Numbered from the stretch's first letter, positions 1 to 8,725 are shown. The stretch is DNA of 64,000 bases from Comamonas serinivorans (GCF_002158865.1 NZ_CP021455.1:1178001-1242000); one strand, 5' to 3'. A program made the numbers and translations. Notes: generated from the letters alone by a model not told the origin.

Positions 1-116
1 TCGGAGGAGGCCGTGTCCACATGCAGGCTGCCCCAGGTGTGCACCGGCAAGGCGGCGGCAGGGCGCCGGGCGCGCGATGGGCTGTTGTCCGTTGGCTTGG
101 CGGTCATCACCTTCAT
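1..116 (-). CDS. Partial N-terminus of an unidentified protein
   Basis: An open frame on the minus strand starts with ATG at 116 and runs off the window edge after 38 codons (it begins MKVMTAKPTDNSPSRARR). The basic, proline- and alanine-rich start has no motif I recognise. A purine-rich stretch lies just upstream of the ATG. The gene would be transcribed in the same direction as the neighbouring tRNA-Leu, downstream of it. It is supported only by the open frame and its position at the edge, so it may be spurious. Confidence 0.3.
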   Translation of the reverse strand, partial: MKVMTAKPTDNSPSRARRPAAALPVHTWGSLHVDTASS

Positions 117-247
117 TCAACTTCGTCTTCAGCAGAGGCGGGCAGTCTATGCAACCGCTCTGCAATGGATGACTCCCTGCTTGTCGCAGCCTGTCGCATG
201 CCCGCCTGTTTCGTGATTTGTGCGCACCCGTGTGCGTTTCACGCAAG

Positions 248-277
248 AAAAAAAGCCGCAGATCAGACTGCGGCTTA
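248..277 (-). terminator. Intrinsic terminator of tRNA-Leu(CAA)
   Basis: Nine-base arms AAGCCGCAG and CTGCGGCTT flank a six-base loop. Read on the minus strand, a run of T residues follows directly. It lies 16 bp beyond the 3' end of the minus-strand tRNA, so it is a classical Rho-independent terminator for that transcript. Confidence 0.85.
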
Positions 278-293
278 TCGGGATGCAAACACC

Positions 294-378
294 TGGTGCC
301 GGAGGCCGGAATCGAACCGGCACGCCTTGCGGCGGGGGATTTTGAGTCCCCTGCGTCTACCAATTTCACCACTCCGGC
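294..378 (-). tRNA. tRNA-Leu (anticodon CAA)
   Basis: The minus strand reads as an 85-nt class II tRNA: a 7-bp acceptor stem GCCGGAG/CTCCGGC, a D-arm containing TTGGTAGA, an anticodon loop CTCAAAA giving anticodon CAA (reads UUG), a long variable arm, a T-arm with GGTTCGATTCC, and an encoded 3' CCA. It lies 38 bp from the divergent cysM start and has its own terminator downstream. Confidence 0.96.
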
Positions 379-396
379 AGCGCTTGCTAAGCGGCG

Positions 397-402
397 ATTA
401 TG
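397..402 (-). promoter_or_regulatory. Putative -10 box for tRNA-Leu(CAA)
   Basis: CATAAT on the minus strand lies about 19 bp before the mature tRNA 5' end, a plausible -10 with a short 5' leader. No convincing -35 is visible at 17 bp spacing. It is called from position and hexamer match only. Confidence 0.35.
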
Positions 403-416
403 GCACAGTGTCGGTC

Positions 417-1316
417 ATGATTTATCCAACCATAGAAGATGCGGTGGGCAAGACCCCCCTGGTACGGCTGCAGCGTCTGGGCGCCCACAACGCGGCGCGC
501 GGCAACGTGATCCTGGGCAAACTCGAGGGCAACAACCCGGCTGGGTCGGTGAAGGATCGGCCGGCACTCGCCATGATCGGCAAGGCCGAAGCGCGCGGCG
601 AGATCAAGCCCGGCGACACGCTGATCGAGGCCACCTCGGGCAACACCGGCATCGCCCTGGCCATGGCGGCGGCCATCAAGGGTTACCGCATGGTGCTCAT
701 CATGCCCGAGGACCTGTCCATCGAGCGCGCGCAGACCATGAAGGCGTTCGGCGCCGAGCTCATCCTGACGCCCAAGAGCGGGGGCATGGAGTACGCGCGC
801 GACCTGGCCGACAAGATGGTGCGCGAGGGCAAGGGCCGGGTGCTGGACCAGTTCGCCAACCCCGACAACCCGCTGAGCCACTACGAAACCACGGGCCCCG
901 AGCTGTGGGAGCAGACCGGCGGACGCATCACGCACTTTGTCTCGGCCATGGGCACCACGGGCACCATCACCGGCGTGTCGCGCTTCCTGAAGGAGAAGAA
1001 CCCGGCCATCCGCGTGATCGGCGCACAGCCGGCCGAGGGTTCGCGCATTCCGGGCATCCGCAAGTGGCCGGCCGAGTACATGCCGGCGATCTACGACGGC
1101 TCGCTGGTGGACGAGCAGGTCAGCGTCACGCAGGATGACGCCGAGGAAACCTGCCGCGCGCTGGCGCGGGAAGAGGGCATCTTTGCCGGCATCTCGGCCG
1201 CGGGGGCGCTGTGGGTGGCGCTGCAGCTGTCCAAGCAGGTCGAGAACGCCATCATCGTCTTCGTGGTGTGCGATCGCGGCGATCGCTACCTCTCCACGGG
1301 CGTGTTCCCGGCCTGA
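417..1316 (+). CDS. cysM: Cysteine synthase B (O-acetylserine sulfhydrylase, CysM type)
   Basis: This 299-residue PLP-dependent enzyme makes cysteine from O-acetylserine and sulfide or thiosulfate in the cytosol. The PLP lysine is K46 in the NNPAGSVKDR motif. The substrate loop EATSGNTG and the phosphate-binding GTTGTITG loop follow, and the C-terminal CDRGDRYLSTG motif is typical of the CysM branch rather than CysK. The length is normal for the family. The ATG at 417 begins MIYPTIEDAVGKTPLV, matching the usual CysM start. The frame is open far upstream, but that part overlaps the opposite-strand tRNA and is not coding. The gene stands alone and converges with the downstream sugar kinase across a palindromic repeat. 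Confidence 0.95.
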   Translation: MIYPTIEDAVGKTPLVRLQRLGAHNAARGNVILGKLEGNNPAGSVKDRPALAMIGKAEARGEIKPGDTLIEATSGNTGIALAMAAAIKGYRMVLIMPEDLSIERAQTMKAFGAELILTPKSGGMEYARDLADKMVREGKGRVLDQFANPDNPLSHYETTGPELWEQTGGRITHFVSAMGTTGTITGVSRFLKEKNPAIRVIGAQPAEGSRIPGIRKWPAEYMPAIYDGSLVDEQVSVTQDDAEETCRALAREEGIFAGISAAGALWVALQLSKQVENAIIVFVVCDRGDRYLSTGVFPA

Positions 1317-1452
1317 ACGGAGCTGCTGGGCCTGCATTGGCCGTCAGCCGGCGCCCAGACGCATGGCTTGGGCGCGGCCGACACGCTGCGCCGCAGCCGT
1401 GAAGCCATGGGTCATCTAGGCCTCATGGCCTGGCGTGGCAGCTTGATCAATG

Positions 1453-1504
1453 GCAGTATGGTGGGGTCGTCGTTGTAAATTGAACGAAGACTGGCTCATA
1501 CTCC
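1453..1504. repeat. 52-bp palindromic intergenic element, copy 1
   Basis: Ends are GCAGTATGG and CATACTCC, with inner segments CGTCGTTG and TGAACGAAG. It belongs to the dispersed family described in the findings. It lies between the convergent genes cysM and the PfkB kinase. Confidence 0.85.
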
Positions 1505-1603
1505 TCACTTGCCGTGGCGCCGTAGACACCGGCGCGACGGGTGTCCGGTGCCCAGGTCTGCATGGCACCGGCAAAGACCGTGGGCGCCGAGCCCGCGGCA
1601 GGG

Positions 1604-2566
1604 TCACCCCGGTGGCATCACACGGCTGAGCCAGGCCTGATCGGGCAAGGCCTGCAGCACGCCGACGTGCGAGGCCAGGTGGGCGCCGCATTGGTTGCCC
1701 AGGGCCAGGGCCGCGGGCAGATCGGCGCCCTGCGCGCGCGCCCAGCAAAAGCCGGCGGCAAAGGCGTCGCCACAGCCCACGGCATCGCCTCCGGGCGCAG
1801 CGGGTAGACCGGGAGCCACCAGGGCGTGGGCTTGCCCGCGTGTCCAGGCCAGACAGCCGTGCTCGCCCAGCGTGACGACCAGCGCCTGCGCGCCCGGGTG
1901 GCGCTGCCAGAACGCCTGCACCGACGCCTGCAGGTGATGCGCGAGCGTGGCGGGCCAATCCGCGGTGTCGCGCGCGGGCCAGGGTTGGTCCAGCAGCTGT
2001 TCGGCCTCGCTTTCGTTGACGAGGTAGGTGTGCACCACCTCGCGCAGCGTGGCGGGCACAGCCTGCCAGGGCGAGGGGTTCAGCACCGTCAACACGCCGG
2101 CCTGCCGGGCCAGCCGCAGGGCCTCGACCACCGCATCCAAGGCCACCTCGAACTGCCCATACACCACGGTGGCCTGGGCGATGGCGTGCGCCGCCTGGCC
2201 CACGTGGGCGGCGCTCAAATGGTCGTTGGCGCCCGGGAACACCGCGATGCGGCATTGGCCGTCGGGCTCGATGAACCCGGCGCCCCAGCCCGAGGGGTGT
2301 GGCAGCGCATGCACGTGGTCCAAGGGCAGGCCCTCGGCCTGCAGCAGGGCGCGAAGCTGGTCGCCGGCGGCATCGCGGCCGTGGGCCAGGATGGGCGTGA
2401 CCCGCGCACCCAGGCGTTGCAGCGCAATGGCGACGTTCAGACCCTTGCCGCCCGCTTCGCTGTGAAAACCGTAGGCCCGCCGGGTTTCGCCGGCCTGGGG
2501 CGCGCGGTCCAGCTGCCAGCAGCAGGCCTGGACAAAGTTGGCGATGACCACGGCGTGTGGGGTCAT
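1604..2566 (-). CDS. PfkB/ribokinase-family carbohydrate kinase
   Basis: A 320-residue cytosolic sugar kinase. The first PfkB signature is visible as GGKGLNVAIALQRLG at residues 39-53. The second, GDAVGCGDAFAAGF near residue 267, carries the catalytic aspartate and the anion-hole glycines. Length matches ribokinase and fructokinase relatives. The substrate cannot be decided from the sequence: ribose, fructose, another sugar or a nucleoside are all possible, and no sugar transporter or regulator is adjacent. The ATG at 2566 (MTPHAVVIANF) is chosen because the conserved fold begins there. The longer open frame upstream is composition-driven and lacks homology features. Confidence 0.82.
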   Translation of the reverse strand: MTPHAVVIANFVQACCWQLDRAPQAGETRRAYGFHSEAGGKGLNVAIALQRLGARVTPILAHGRDAAGDQLRALLQAEGLPLDHVHALPHPSGWGAGFIEPDGQCRIAVFPGANDHLSAAHVGQAAHAIAQATVVYGQFEVALDAVVEALRLARQAGVLTVLNPSPWQAVPATLREVVHTYLVNESEAEQLLDQPWPARDTADWPATLAHHLQASVQAFWQRHPGAQALVVTLGEHGCLAWTRGQAHALVAPGLPAAPGGDAVGCGDAFAAGFCWARAQGADLPAALALGNQCGAHLASHVGVLQALPDQAWLSRVMPPG

Positions 2567-3166
2567 GGGATGCGACGGGCTGGTGGCGGGCCGCCGGGTG
2601 ACGGCGGGCGAAAAGCCATTGTGACGGAGGCCGGTGCGGCGCACGCGCCACCGCTGTGACGGCAGGGCGAGCGGCGGCCTGCGGGTCATCGCTGTTGCTG
2701 GCTGCATGGTGGGCTTTTTGCAGGACGTGGTGCGCGGAAGCGGGTGCCGCATCACACGACACGTGGCGCCGGGGGGCTGAGCATCGCAGCGCAGTTCTGA
2801 CTTGCTACCCCCTGCTGGACAGCCAGGGCCAGCAGGCGCCAACGCGCGAAGTGCCGGGCTGGCAGGTGCCGACGGTGGCGGGCGGCCTGGACGGGTGGGC
2901 GTTGGCAGCCGCCCGTGACGCGGCAGGCGCTGGCCACCTCGGCGGAGGTGCTTGGACATTGGCAAGGCCCGCGCAGAGCTGGGCCATGAACCGCCCATCA
3001 GCCGGGCCGAGGGGGGCTGGCCGAGCTGGCGGCCCTGTATCGGGCTGAGGTGCTCAGGCGCCGGCTGTGGCGACAGCCGGGTGCACGGGGTGGTCTGCCG
3101 TGGCGCCAGCGCGGTGGCGGGCAATGGGACAATCCACCGCTTGTCCACCACCCCCTTGGAGTCCTC
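2567..3166. other. 600-bp stretch with no supportable gene
   Basis: This lies between the divergent sugar kinase and xth. Open frames exist on both strands, but all are low-complexity, rich in Arg, Pro and Ala, and show no recognisable domain. It must hold the promoters of both neighbours, but I cannot pick out hexamers with confidence. The only clear signal is the xth ribosome-binding site GGAG at 3158-3161. Confidence 0.5.
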
Positions 3167-3946
3167 ATGCGTCTAGCCACCTGGAACGTGAACTCGCTGA
3201 CGGCGCGCTTGCCCCATGTGATCGACTGGCTGGCGGCCAACCCGGTCGATGTGCTGGGGCTGCAGGAGCTCAAGTGCACCGACGACAAATTCCCGTTTCA
3301 GGCCCTGCAGGATGCGGGCTATGCGGCGCAGGCCTTTGGCCAGAAGACCTACAACGGGGTGGCGCTGCTGTCGCCCGGCGGCCTGACGGCGGTGCAGCGC
3401 AACATCCCCGGCTTTGACGATGAAAGCGCGCGCGTGATCGCGGCCAGCGTGCCGCACCCCGAGGGCGACATCCGCGTTGTCAACGCCTACTTCGTCAACG
3501 GGCAGGAGCCCGGCAGCGACAAGTTCGCCTACAAGATGCGCTGGCTGGACGCCCTGCAGGCCTGGGTGAAGGCCGAGCTGGCGCAGCACCCGCGCCTCGT
3601 CCTGATGGGCGATTTCAACATCGCGCCCGAAGACCGCGACAGCTTCGACCCGATCGGGCTCGCGGGCACGATCCACCACACCGACGAGGAGCGTGCGCAT
3701 TTCCAGGGCCTGCTGGACCTGGGGCTGGTGGATGCCTTCCGCCTGTTCGAGCACCCGCCCAAGACCTTTTCGTGGTGGGACTACCGCATGTTGGGCTTCC
3801 AGAAAAACCGCGGTTTGCGCATCGACCACGTGCTGGTCAGCGCCGCGCTGAAAGACCGCGTGGAGGCCTGCAGCGTGGACCGCACGCCGCGCAAGTGGAG
3901 CAAGCCCAGCGACCATGCGCCCGTGGTGCTGACCTTGCGGACGTGA
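3167..3946 (+). CDS. xth: Exodeoxyribonuclease III (AP endonuclease)
   Basis: This 259-residue Mg-dependent nuclease of the exonuclease-endonuclease-phosphatase fold cleaves abasic sites and removes blocked 3' ends in base excision repair. Visible motifs are WNVNS (N7), LQELK with the metal-binding E34, GDFNIAPEDRD (D149, N151), SWWDYR, RIDHVLVS, and the C-terminal SDHAPVV with the catalytic D249-H250 pair. Length and motif order are complete for the ExoIII/XthA branch. A GGAG sequence lies a few bases before the ATG at 3167, which fixes the start. The gene is monocistronic and converges with the MFS gene across a palindromic repeat. Confidence 0.94.
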   Translation: MRLATWNVNSLTARLPHVIDWLAANPVDVLGLQELKCTDDKFPFQALQDAGYAAQAFGQKTYNGVALLSPGGLTAVQRNIPGFDDESARVIAASVPHPEGDIRVVNAYFVNGQEPGSDKFAYKMRWLDALQAWVKAELAQHPRLVLMGDFNIAPEDRDSFDPIGLAGTIHHTDEERAHFQGLLDLGLVDAFRLFEHPPKTFSWWDYRMLGFQKNRGLRIDHVLVSAALKDRVEACSVDRTPRKWSKPSDHAPVVLTLRT

Positions 3947-3980
3947 GGCGAGGGCAGTCTCGTTGTGTTGGACTGAAATG

Positions 3981-4032
3981 GGAGTATGCGGTGACTACCG
4001 TTTTCAAGATAACGGAAACTCGCCCATACCCC
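3981..4032. repeat. 52-bp palindromic intergenic element, copy 2
   Basis: Ends are GGAGTATG and CATACCCC, with inner segments TACCGTTTTC and AACGGAAAC. It lies between the convergent genes xth and the MFS permease. Confidence 0.85.
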
Positions 4033-4117
4033 CATACTGATGGGGTTGCATCATCGCAGCGGCCATGGCTGCCTACCCAGGCTGAACCACGAAACGGCGT
4101 GCCGTGAGCGCCGGTGC

Positions 4118-5341
4118 TCAGGCGGGCGGCAAACCCGGCGCCACCAGCAGAGGCGGGGTGCGCCACACCAGGGTGGCAATCGCGGCGCTCAACAGGGCCA
4201 TGACGACGGTGAACACGTCCAGGGCGTGGGTCAGGCCGATGAGGTCGGTCAGCCACCCGACGGCCAGGATGGGCACGATGGTGCCCAGGTAGCCCACCAC
4301 CAGGTAGGACGCCAGGATGGTCGGGCGCTCGGCGTCGGTGCAGATCTTCTGGATCACGGCCATGCCGCCGACGTTGGCCAGACCGTGGGCCAGCGCGGTC
4401 ACCAGCACCGAGGCCGCGAACAACAGCGGCGAGCCCAGCTCATTCGTCGCCAGCAGCACCAGGTTGGCCGCCACCATGGCGCAGGCACTCACCAGCACGA
4501 TCTGCTTGTTGGCAAACGGCCGGGCCGCCAGCTGCACGCCCGCCGACAGGAACAGGATGGTGGCGATGGAGAGGCCGCCGACCAGCGGGCCGCTCCAGGG
4601 CAGCAGCTTTTGCATGAAGCTGGGCGCCAGCGAGGCATAGAGGCTGAACAGGCCGAACGAGCTGAATGCGCCCGCGGCGCCCAGCCAGAAGTAGCGGCGC
4701 AGGCGCAGGTCGGCCGGCAAGGCCAGGCGCGGCAGCCAGAGCGACCAGCCCTGAGGCAAGTTGGCCGGCGCGTGGTGTCGCGGGATGGCGCGCACCTTGA
4801 ACAGGGCATGGCAGGCCAGGGCGCCCATGAGCAGGGTGGGCAGGTAGGCCGAGCGCAGCGGCCAGGGCGCAATCTGTGCCATGAGGCCGCCCAGCAGCGG
4901 GCCCATGCCAAAGCCCAGCGTCATGATGACGGTGATCGCCGCCGACGTGCGCTTGGGATCGGCGCTGCGTGCGACGCGCACCAGGCCGATGGCCGAGGAG
5001 GTGGTGATCATGCCGGAGGCCAGGCCGATCAAGGTGCGGCTGACGGCAAACAGCCCCGGCCCGTTGGACAGCATGGACAGCAGCACCCCGCCTGTCATGG
5101 TGAACAGGCCGATGCGCAGCACCGGCAGAAACCCGAAGCGCTGCGTGGCTCGCCCCAAAAACAGCAGGCTGGCCATGGCGCCAAACATGTAGACCACGAA
5201 CAGCTGCGTGAGCGTGCTGGTGCGCAAGCCCCATTGCGCCTGATACAGCGGGTAGAGCGGGCTCGCCAAGGCCGTCCCCATGACGCCGACGCACATGGCG
5301 TAGCAGATCCAGATGAAGGGCGACCAGCGGGGCTTGAACAT
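4118..5341 (-). CDS. Major facilitator superfamily transporter
   Basis: A 407-residue inner-membrane permease of the 12-helix MFS type. Long hydrophobic segments run through the protein. The loop after the second helix reads FLGRATQRFGFLPVLR, a weak version of the conserved MFS motif A. A more hydrophilic central part near residues 185-215 (KVRAIPRHHAPANLP) separates the two six-helix halves. Substrate is unknown: nothing adjacent suggests one. I start at ATG 5341 (MFKPRWSPFIW). The frame stays open to a TTG at 5401, which would add 20 residues without a better ribosome-binding site. It is divergent from rpsO. Confidence 0.85.
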   Translation of the reverse strand: MFKPRWSPFIWICYAMCVGVMGTALASPLYPLYQAQWGLRTSTLTQLFVVYMFGAMASLLFLGRATQRFGFLPVLRIGLFTMTGGVLLSMLSNGPGLFAVSRTLIGLASGMITTSSAIGLVRVARSADPKRTSAAITVIMTLGFGMGPLLGGLMAQIAPWPLRSAYLPTLLMGALACHALFKVRAIPRHHAPANLPQGWSLWLPRLALPADLRLRRYFWLGAAGAFSSFGLFSLYASLAPSFMQKLLPWSGPLVGGLSIATILFLSAGVQLAARPFANKQIVLVSACAMVAANLVLLATNELGSPLLFAASVLVTALAHGLANVGGMAVIQKICTDAERPTILASYLVVGYLGTIVPILAVGWLTDLIGLTHALDVFTVVMALLSAAIATLVWRTPPLLVAPGLPPA

Positions 5342-5610
5342 GGCGGTGGTGCCCCCGGGAACGATGCGGAAAAGGGGCGAAAAATCAGGGAAATCCCTCA
5401 ATTGTGCGCCTGTCCCATGCAGAACGGGAGGGGACTACGCCTCAGGAGGCGCTGGCTGGCCGCCGGTGTGGCGCCTGCGTGACGGTTGGCAGCGATGCCT
5501 GTGTCGCCCATGGCCTGTGCCAAGGCGTCGGGACGTGCCAACGCTGCCAGGCGCCCCCTGCGCGGGAAACGCTCGCTTCGGCCGGGCCAGCCACGGCCCA
5601 AAGCCCGCGC

Positions 5611-5619
5611 TGCTATAAT
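5611..5619 (+). promoter_or_regulatory. Extended -10 promoter of rpsO-pnp
   Basis: TGCTATAAT is a perfect -10 hexamer preceded by TGn, about 90 bp before the rpsO start. No strong -35 is seen, which fits an extended -10 promoter. The predicted leader of roughly 80 nt could fold and may carry an S15 autoregulatory site, which is inference. The rest of 5342-5610, up to the divergent MFS gene, holds nothing else I can support. Confidence 0.7.
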
Positions 5620-5707
5620 CTTCGGGCTTTGCCTGTCGCAAGGCGCACGGCGTGAGCAGTTCCGGCCCACGCCGCAAGTCAAACAGATTGGAACACTGGA
5701 AATACTC

Positions 5708-5974
5708 ATGATTTCTGCCGAAAACAAGGCTCAGGTTGTCAAAGACAACGCCCGCGCTGCCAACGACACGGGCAGCCCCGAAGTGCAAGTGGCCATCCTG
5801 ACCGCTCGCATCAACGAGCTGACGCCTCACTTCAAGCAGCACGCCAAGGACCACCACGGTCGTCGCGGCCTGCTGCGCATGGTGAGCCGTCGTCGCAAGC
5901 TGCTCGACTACCTGAAGCAGAAAGACGCCGACCGTTACCTGGCGCTGATCGCCAAGTTGGGTCTGCGCAAGTAA
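5708..5974 (+). CDS. rpsO: 30S ribosomal protein S15
   Basis: This 88-residue primary rRNA-binding protein of the small subunit binds 16S rRNA at the central-domain three-way junction. The sequence carries the S15 hallmarks VQVAILTARINELTPHF near residues 23-39, HHGRRGLLRMVSRRRKLLDYL in the middle, and a C-terminal LIAKLGLRK. Length is exactly that of the family. The ATG at 5708 is chosen because MISAENKAQ matches the usual start. The frame extends upstream over the promoter and cannot be coding there. It is followed by a terminator hairpin and then pnp, the conserved rpsO-pnp arrangement. Confidence 0.97.
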   Translation: MISAENKAQVVKDNARAANDTGSPEVQVAILTARINELTPHFKQHAKDHHGRRGLLRMVSRRRKLLDYLKQKDADRYLALIAKLGLRK

Positions 5975-6078
5975 TCCCTGCACCACGACCCTCGACGGCG
6001 TGATCGAACAGCCCCGGCCGTTCATGAACGCGTGGCATCGGCTGATCGAGGGCTGTGGCCGCGGGATTGCGCCTGCCG

Positions 6079-6113
6079 AAACGCCTGGGTTAGGTCTAGC
6101 TCAGGCGTTTTTT
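6079..6113 (+). terminator. Terminator/processing hairpin between rpsO and pnp
   Basis: Arms AACGCCTG and CAGGCGTT, extended inward by further partly wobble pairs, are followed by TTTT. This is a good Rho-independent terminator behind rpsO. As in other bacteria, partial read-through into pnp is likely, because pnp follows with only about 155 bp of leader. That last point is inference from known rpsO-pnp operons. Confidence 0.8.
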
Positions 6114-6268
6114 ACTTCAACCTTCCGAATTCCGGCGCCTTGCAGAGCGAAGCTGTGTCATTCCAACAGGATCGTCCCCCACGGTCTTGCTGGAATGGCA
6201 TCGTGTTCTGACTGGTGATGGCCGCGGTCCACGCGGATTCCGGACAACCTGCATCCAGGAGCACACAC

Positions 6269-8602
6269 ATGTCCATGTTCAACAAAATCACCAAGACCTT
6301 CGAGTGGGGCGGCAAGACCGTCGTCATGGAAACGGGCGAAGTGGCCCGCCAGGCCACGGGCGCGGTGCTCGTCAACATCGACGGCACGGTGGTGCTGGCC
6401 ACGGTCGTGGCCTCCAAAAACGCCAAGCCCGGTCAGGACTTCTTCCCGCTGACCGTCGATTACATCGAGAAGACCTACGCAGCCGGCAAGATCCCCGGCA
6501 GCTTCTTCAAGCGTGAAGCCAAGCCCAGCGAACTGGAAACGCTGACCAGCCGCCTGATCGACCGCCCGATCCGCCCGCTGTTCCCTGAAGGCTTCTTCAA
6601 CGAAGTGCACGTGGTGATCCACACCGTGTCGCTGAATCCCGAAGTGGATGCCGACATCGCCGCCATGATCGCCGTGTCGGCCGCGCTGTCGATTTCCGGT
6701 ATTCCGTTCAACGGCCCCATTGGCGCCGCGCGCGTGGGCTACATCAACAACGAATACGTGCTGAACCCGGGCCAGACCGCGCGCAAGAGCAGCAAGCTGG
6801 ACCTGGTGGTGGCCGGCACCGAGCAGGCCGTGCTGATGGTCGAGTCGGAAGCGCAGCAGTTGCCCGAAGACGTCATGCTGGGCGCCGTGGTCTTTGGTCA
6901 TGAGCAAGGCAAGATCGCCATTGAGGCCATCCACGAACTGGTGCGCGAAGCCGGCAAGCCCCTGTGGGTCGAAAACGGCGCCTGGGCGCCCGAAGTCAAG
7001 GACGAGGCTTTCGTCGCCAAAGTCGGCGCGCTGGCCGAAGACAAGCTGCGTGCGGCCTACCAGATCCGCAGCAAGCAGGCCCGCACGCAAGCCCTGCGTC
7101 AGGCACAGGCCGATGTGCTGGCCGCGCTGAAGGACGAGGGCGTGACCTTCGACGCCGTGAAGGTGGAAGGCCTGCTGTTCGAGATCGAAGCCCGCATCGT
7201 GCGCGGCCAGATCCTGGAAGGCGAACCCCGCATCGACGGCCGCGACACGCGCACCGTGCGCCCGATCGAGATCCGCAACTCCGTGCTGCCGCGCACCCAT
7301 GGCTCGGCCCTGTTCACGCGCGGCGAGACGCAGGCCCTGGTCGTCACCACGCTGGGCACCGAGCGCGATGCGCAGCGCATCGACGCGCTGGCCGGCGAGT
7401 TCGAAGACCGCTTCCTGTTCCACTACAACATGCCTCCCTTCGCCACGGGCGAAGTCGGCCGCATGGGCTCGACCAAGCGCCGCGAAGTCGGCCACGGACG
7501 CCTGGCCAAGCGCGCCCTGGTGGCGGTGCTGCCGAGCAAGGACGAGTTCCCCTACACCGTGCGCGTGGTGTCCGAGATCACCGAATCCAATGGCTCGTCG
7601 TCGATGGCGTCGGTCTGCGGCGGCTGCCTGTCGATGATGGACGCCGGCGTGCCCATGAAGGCGCACGTGGCCGGCATCGCCATGGGTCTGATCAAGGACG
7701 GCAACCGCTTTGCCGTGCTGACCGACATCCTGGGCGATGAGGACCACCTGGGCGACATGGACTTCAAGGTGGCCGGCACGACCAACGGCATCACCGCCTT
7801 GCAGATGGACATCAAGATCGAGGGCATCACCAAGGACATCATGCAGATCGCCCTGGCGCAGGCCAAGGAAGCGCGCATGCACATCCTGGGCAAGATGCAG
7901 GAGGCCATGGGCGAAGCCAAGGCCGATGTGTCCGAGTTCGCGCCGCGCCTGACCACGATCAAGATCAACCCCGAGAAGATCCGCGACGTGATCGGCAAGG
8001 GTGGCGCGGTCATCCGCGGCCTGCAGGAAGAAACCGGCACGCAGATCAACATCGACGAAGACGGCACCATCACCATCGCGTCGACCGACCCGGCCATGGC
8101 CGATGTGGCCAAGAAGCGCATCGAGGCCATCACGGCCGAGGTGGAAGTGGGCTCGGTCTACGAAGGCCCCATCGTCAAGATCCTGGACTTCGGCGCCCTG
8201 GTCAACGTGCTGCCCGGCAAGGATGGTCTGCTGCACATCAGCCAGATCGCCCACGAGCGCGTGGAAAAGGTGAGCGACTACCTGCAAGAAGGTCAGGTCG
8301 TGCGCGTGAAGGTGCTCGAGGTCAACGACCGCGGCCAGATCAAGCTGTCGCTGAAGGCGTTGCAAGAACGTCCCGAGGGCCTGGATGACGGCCGTGGCGA
8401 GCGCGCAGAACGTGGTGAGCGTTCGGAGCGTGGCGAACGCGGCGAGCGTCCGCGCCGCGAGCGTTCTGATCGTGGTGAGCGTTCGGAGCGTGGCGACCGT
8501 GTGGAACGTGGCGAGCGCCCGGAGCGCGCCGAACGCAGCGAACGCCAGGAGCGTGACGACGAGCGTCAAGGCGCGGAGCAACAGCAGCAACAGCAGCAGT
8601 GA
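6269..8602 (+). CDS. pnp: Polyribonucleotide nucleotidyltransferase (PNPase)
   Basis: A 777-residue phosphorolytic 3'-5' exoribonuclease of mRNA decay. It contains two RNase PH core domains (about residues 1-220 and 310-545, the second with FTRGETQALV and the SSMASVCGG region), a KH domain with IGKGG near 575-580, and an S1 domain from about 627 to 697 (GSVYEGPIVKI to IKLSLKAL). The last 80 residues are a low-complexity tail of RGER/RSER units ending in seven glutamines. AGGAG at 6257-6261 lies seven bases before the ATG. An internal ATG two codons later is possible. A strong terminator separates the gene from rpsO. Confidence 0.97.
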   Translation: MSMFNKITKTFEWGGKTVVMETGEVARQATGAVLVNIDGTVVLATVVASKNAKPGQDFFPLTVDYIEKTYAAGKIPGSFFKREAKPSELETLTSRLIDRPIRPLFPEGFFNEVHVVIHTVSLNPEVDADIAAMIAVSAALSISGIPFNGPIGAARVGYINNEYVLNPGQTARKSSKLDLVVAGTEQAVLMVESEAQQLPEDVMLGAVVFGHEQGKIAIEAIHELVREAGKPLWVENGAWAPEVKDEAFVAKVGALAEDKLRAAYQIRSKQARTQALRQAQADVLAALKDEGVTFDAVKVEGLLFEIEARIVRGQILEGEPRIDGRDTRTVRPIEIRNSVLPRTHGSALFTRGETQALVVTTLGTERDAQRIDALAGEFEDRFLFHYNMPPFATGEVGRMGSTKRREVGHGRLAKRALVAVLPSKDEFPYTVRVVSEITESNGSSSMASVCGGCLSMMDAGVPMKAHVAGIAMGLIKDGNRFAVLTDILGDEDHLGDMDFKVAGTTNGITALQMDIKIEGITKDIMQIALAQAKEARMHILGKMQEAMGEAKADVSEFAPRLTTIKINPEKIRDVIGKGGAVIRGLQEETGTQINIDEDGTITIASTDPAMADVAKKRIEAITAEVEVGSVYEGPIVKILDFGALVNVLPGKDGLLHISQIAHERVEKVSDYLQEGQVVRVKVLEVNDRGQIKLSLKALQERPEGLDDGRGERAERGERSERGERGERPRRERSDRGERSERGDRVERGERPERAERSERQERDDERQGAEQQQQQQQ
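8411..8496 (+). repeat. Direct repeat in the pnp 3' end
   Basis: A 26-bp sequence is repeated exactly at 8411-8436 and 8471-8496, 60 bp apart, within a run of degenerate CGTGGTGAGCG-like units. It encodes the RGER-rich tail of PNPase. Such repeats expand or contract by slippage, so tail length is likely to vary between strains. Confidence 0.7.
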
Positions 8603-8626
8603 AGGTGTTGTTGATTAATGACTGAG

Positions 8627-8678
8627 GGAGTATGGGGTGATTGCCGTTGGGTATACAACGGCATTTGGTCCATACTCC
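8627..8678. repeat. 52-bp palindromic intergenic element, copy 3
   Basis: Ends are GGAGTATG and CATACTCC, fully complementary. The inner stem TTGCCGTT/AACGGCAT flanks GGGTATAC. It lies 24 bp after the pnp stop and before the codirectional quinone oxidoreductase. Confidence 0.9.
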
Positions 8679-8725
8679 ATTGTTGTTGAATCAACACCAG
8701 GATGCCAACCTAGACCCGAGTTGAC

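Noticed and set aside
21..416. Upstream extension of cysM
   Set aside because: The open frame runs through the opposite-strand tRNA-Leu and its terminator, and CysM homology begins at the ATG at 417.
5342..5401. TTG start for the MFS permease, 20 residues longer
   Set aside because: The extra residues are hydrophilic and no better ribosome-binding site is present. The ATG at 5341 puts the first helix near the N-terminus as expected.
6158..8590. An 810-codon open frame antisense to pnp
   Set aside because: It is a mirror of the GC-rich codon pattern of pnp, with His/Asp/Val/Gly-rich nonsense sequence and no domain. The sense strand encodes a complete PNPase.
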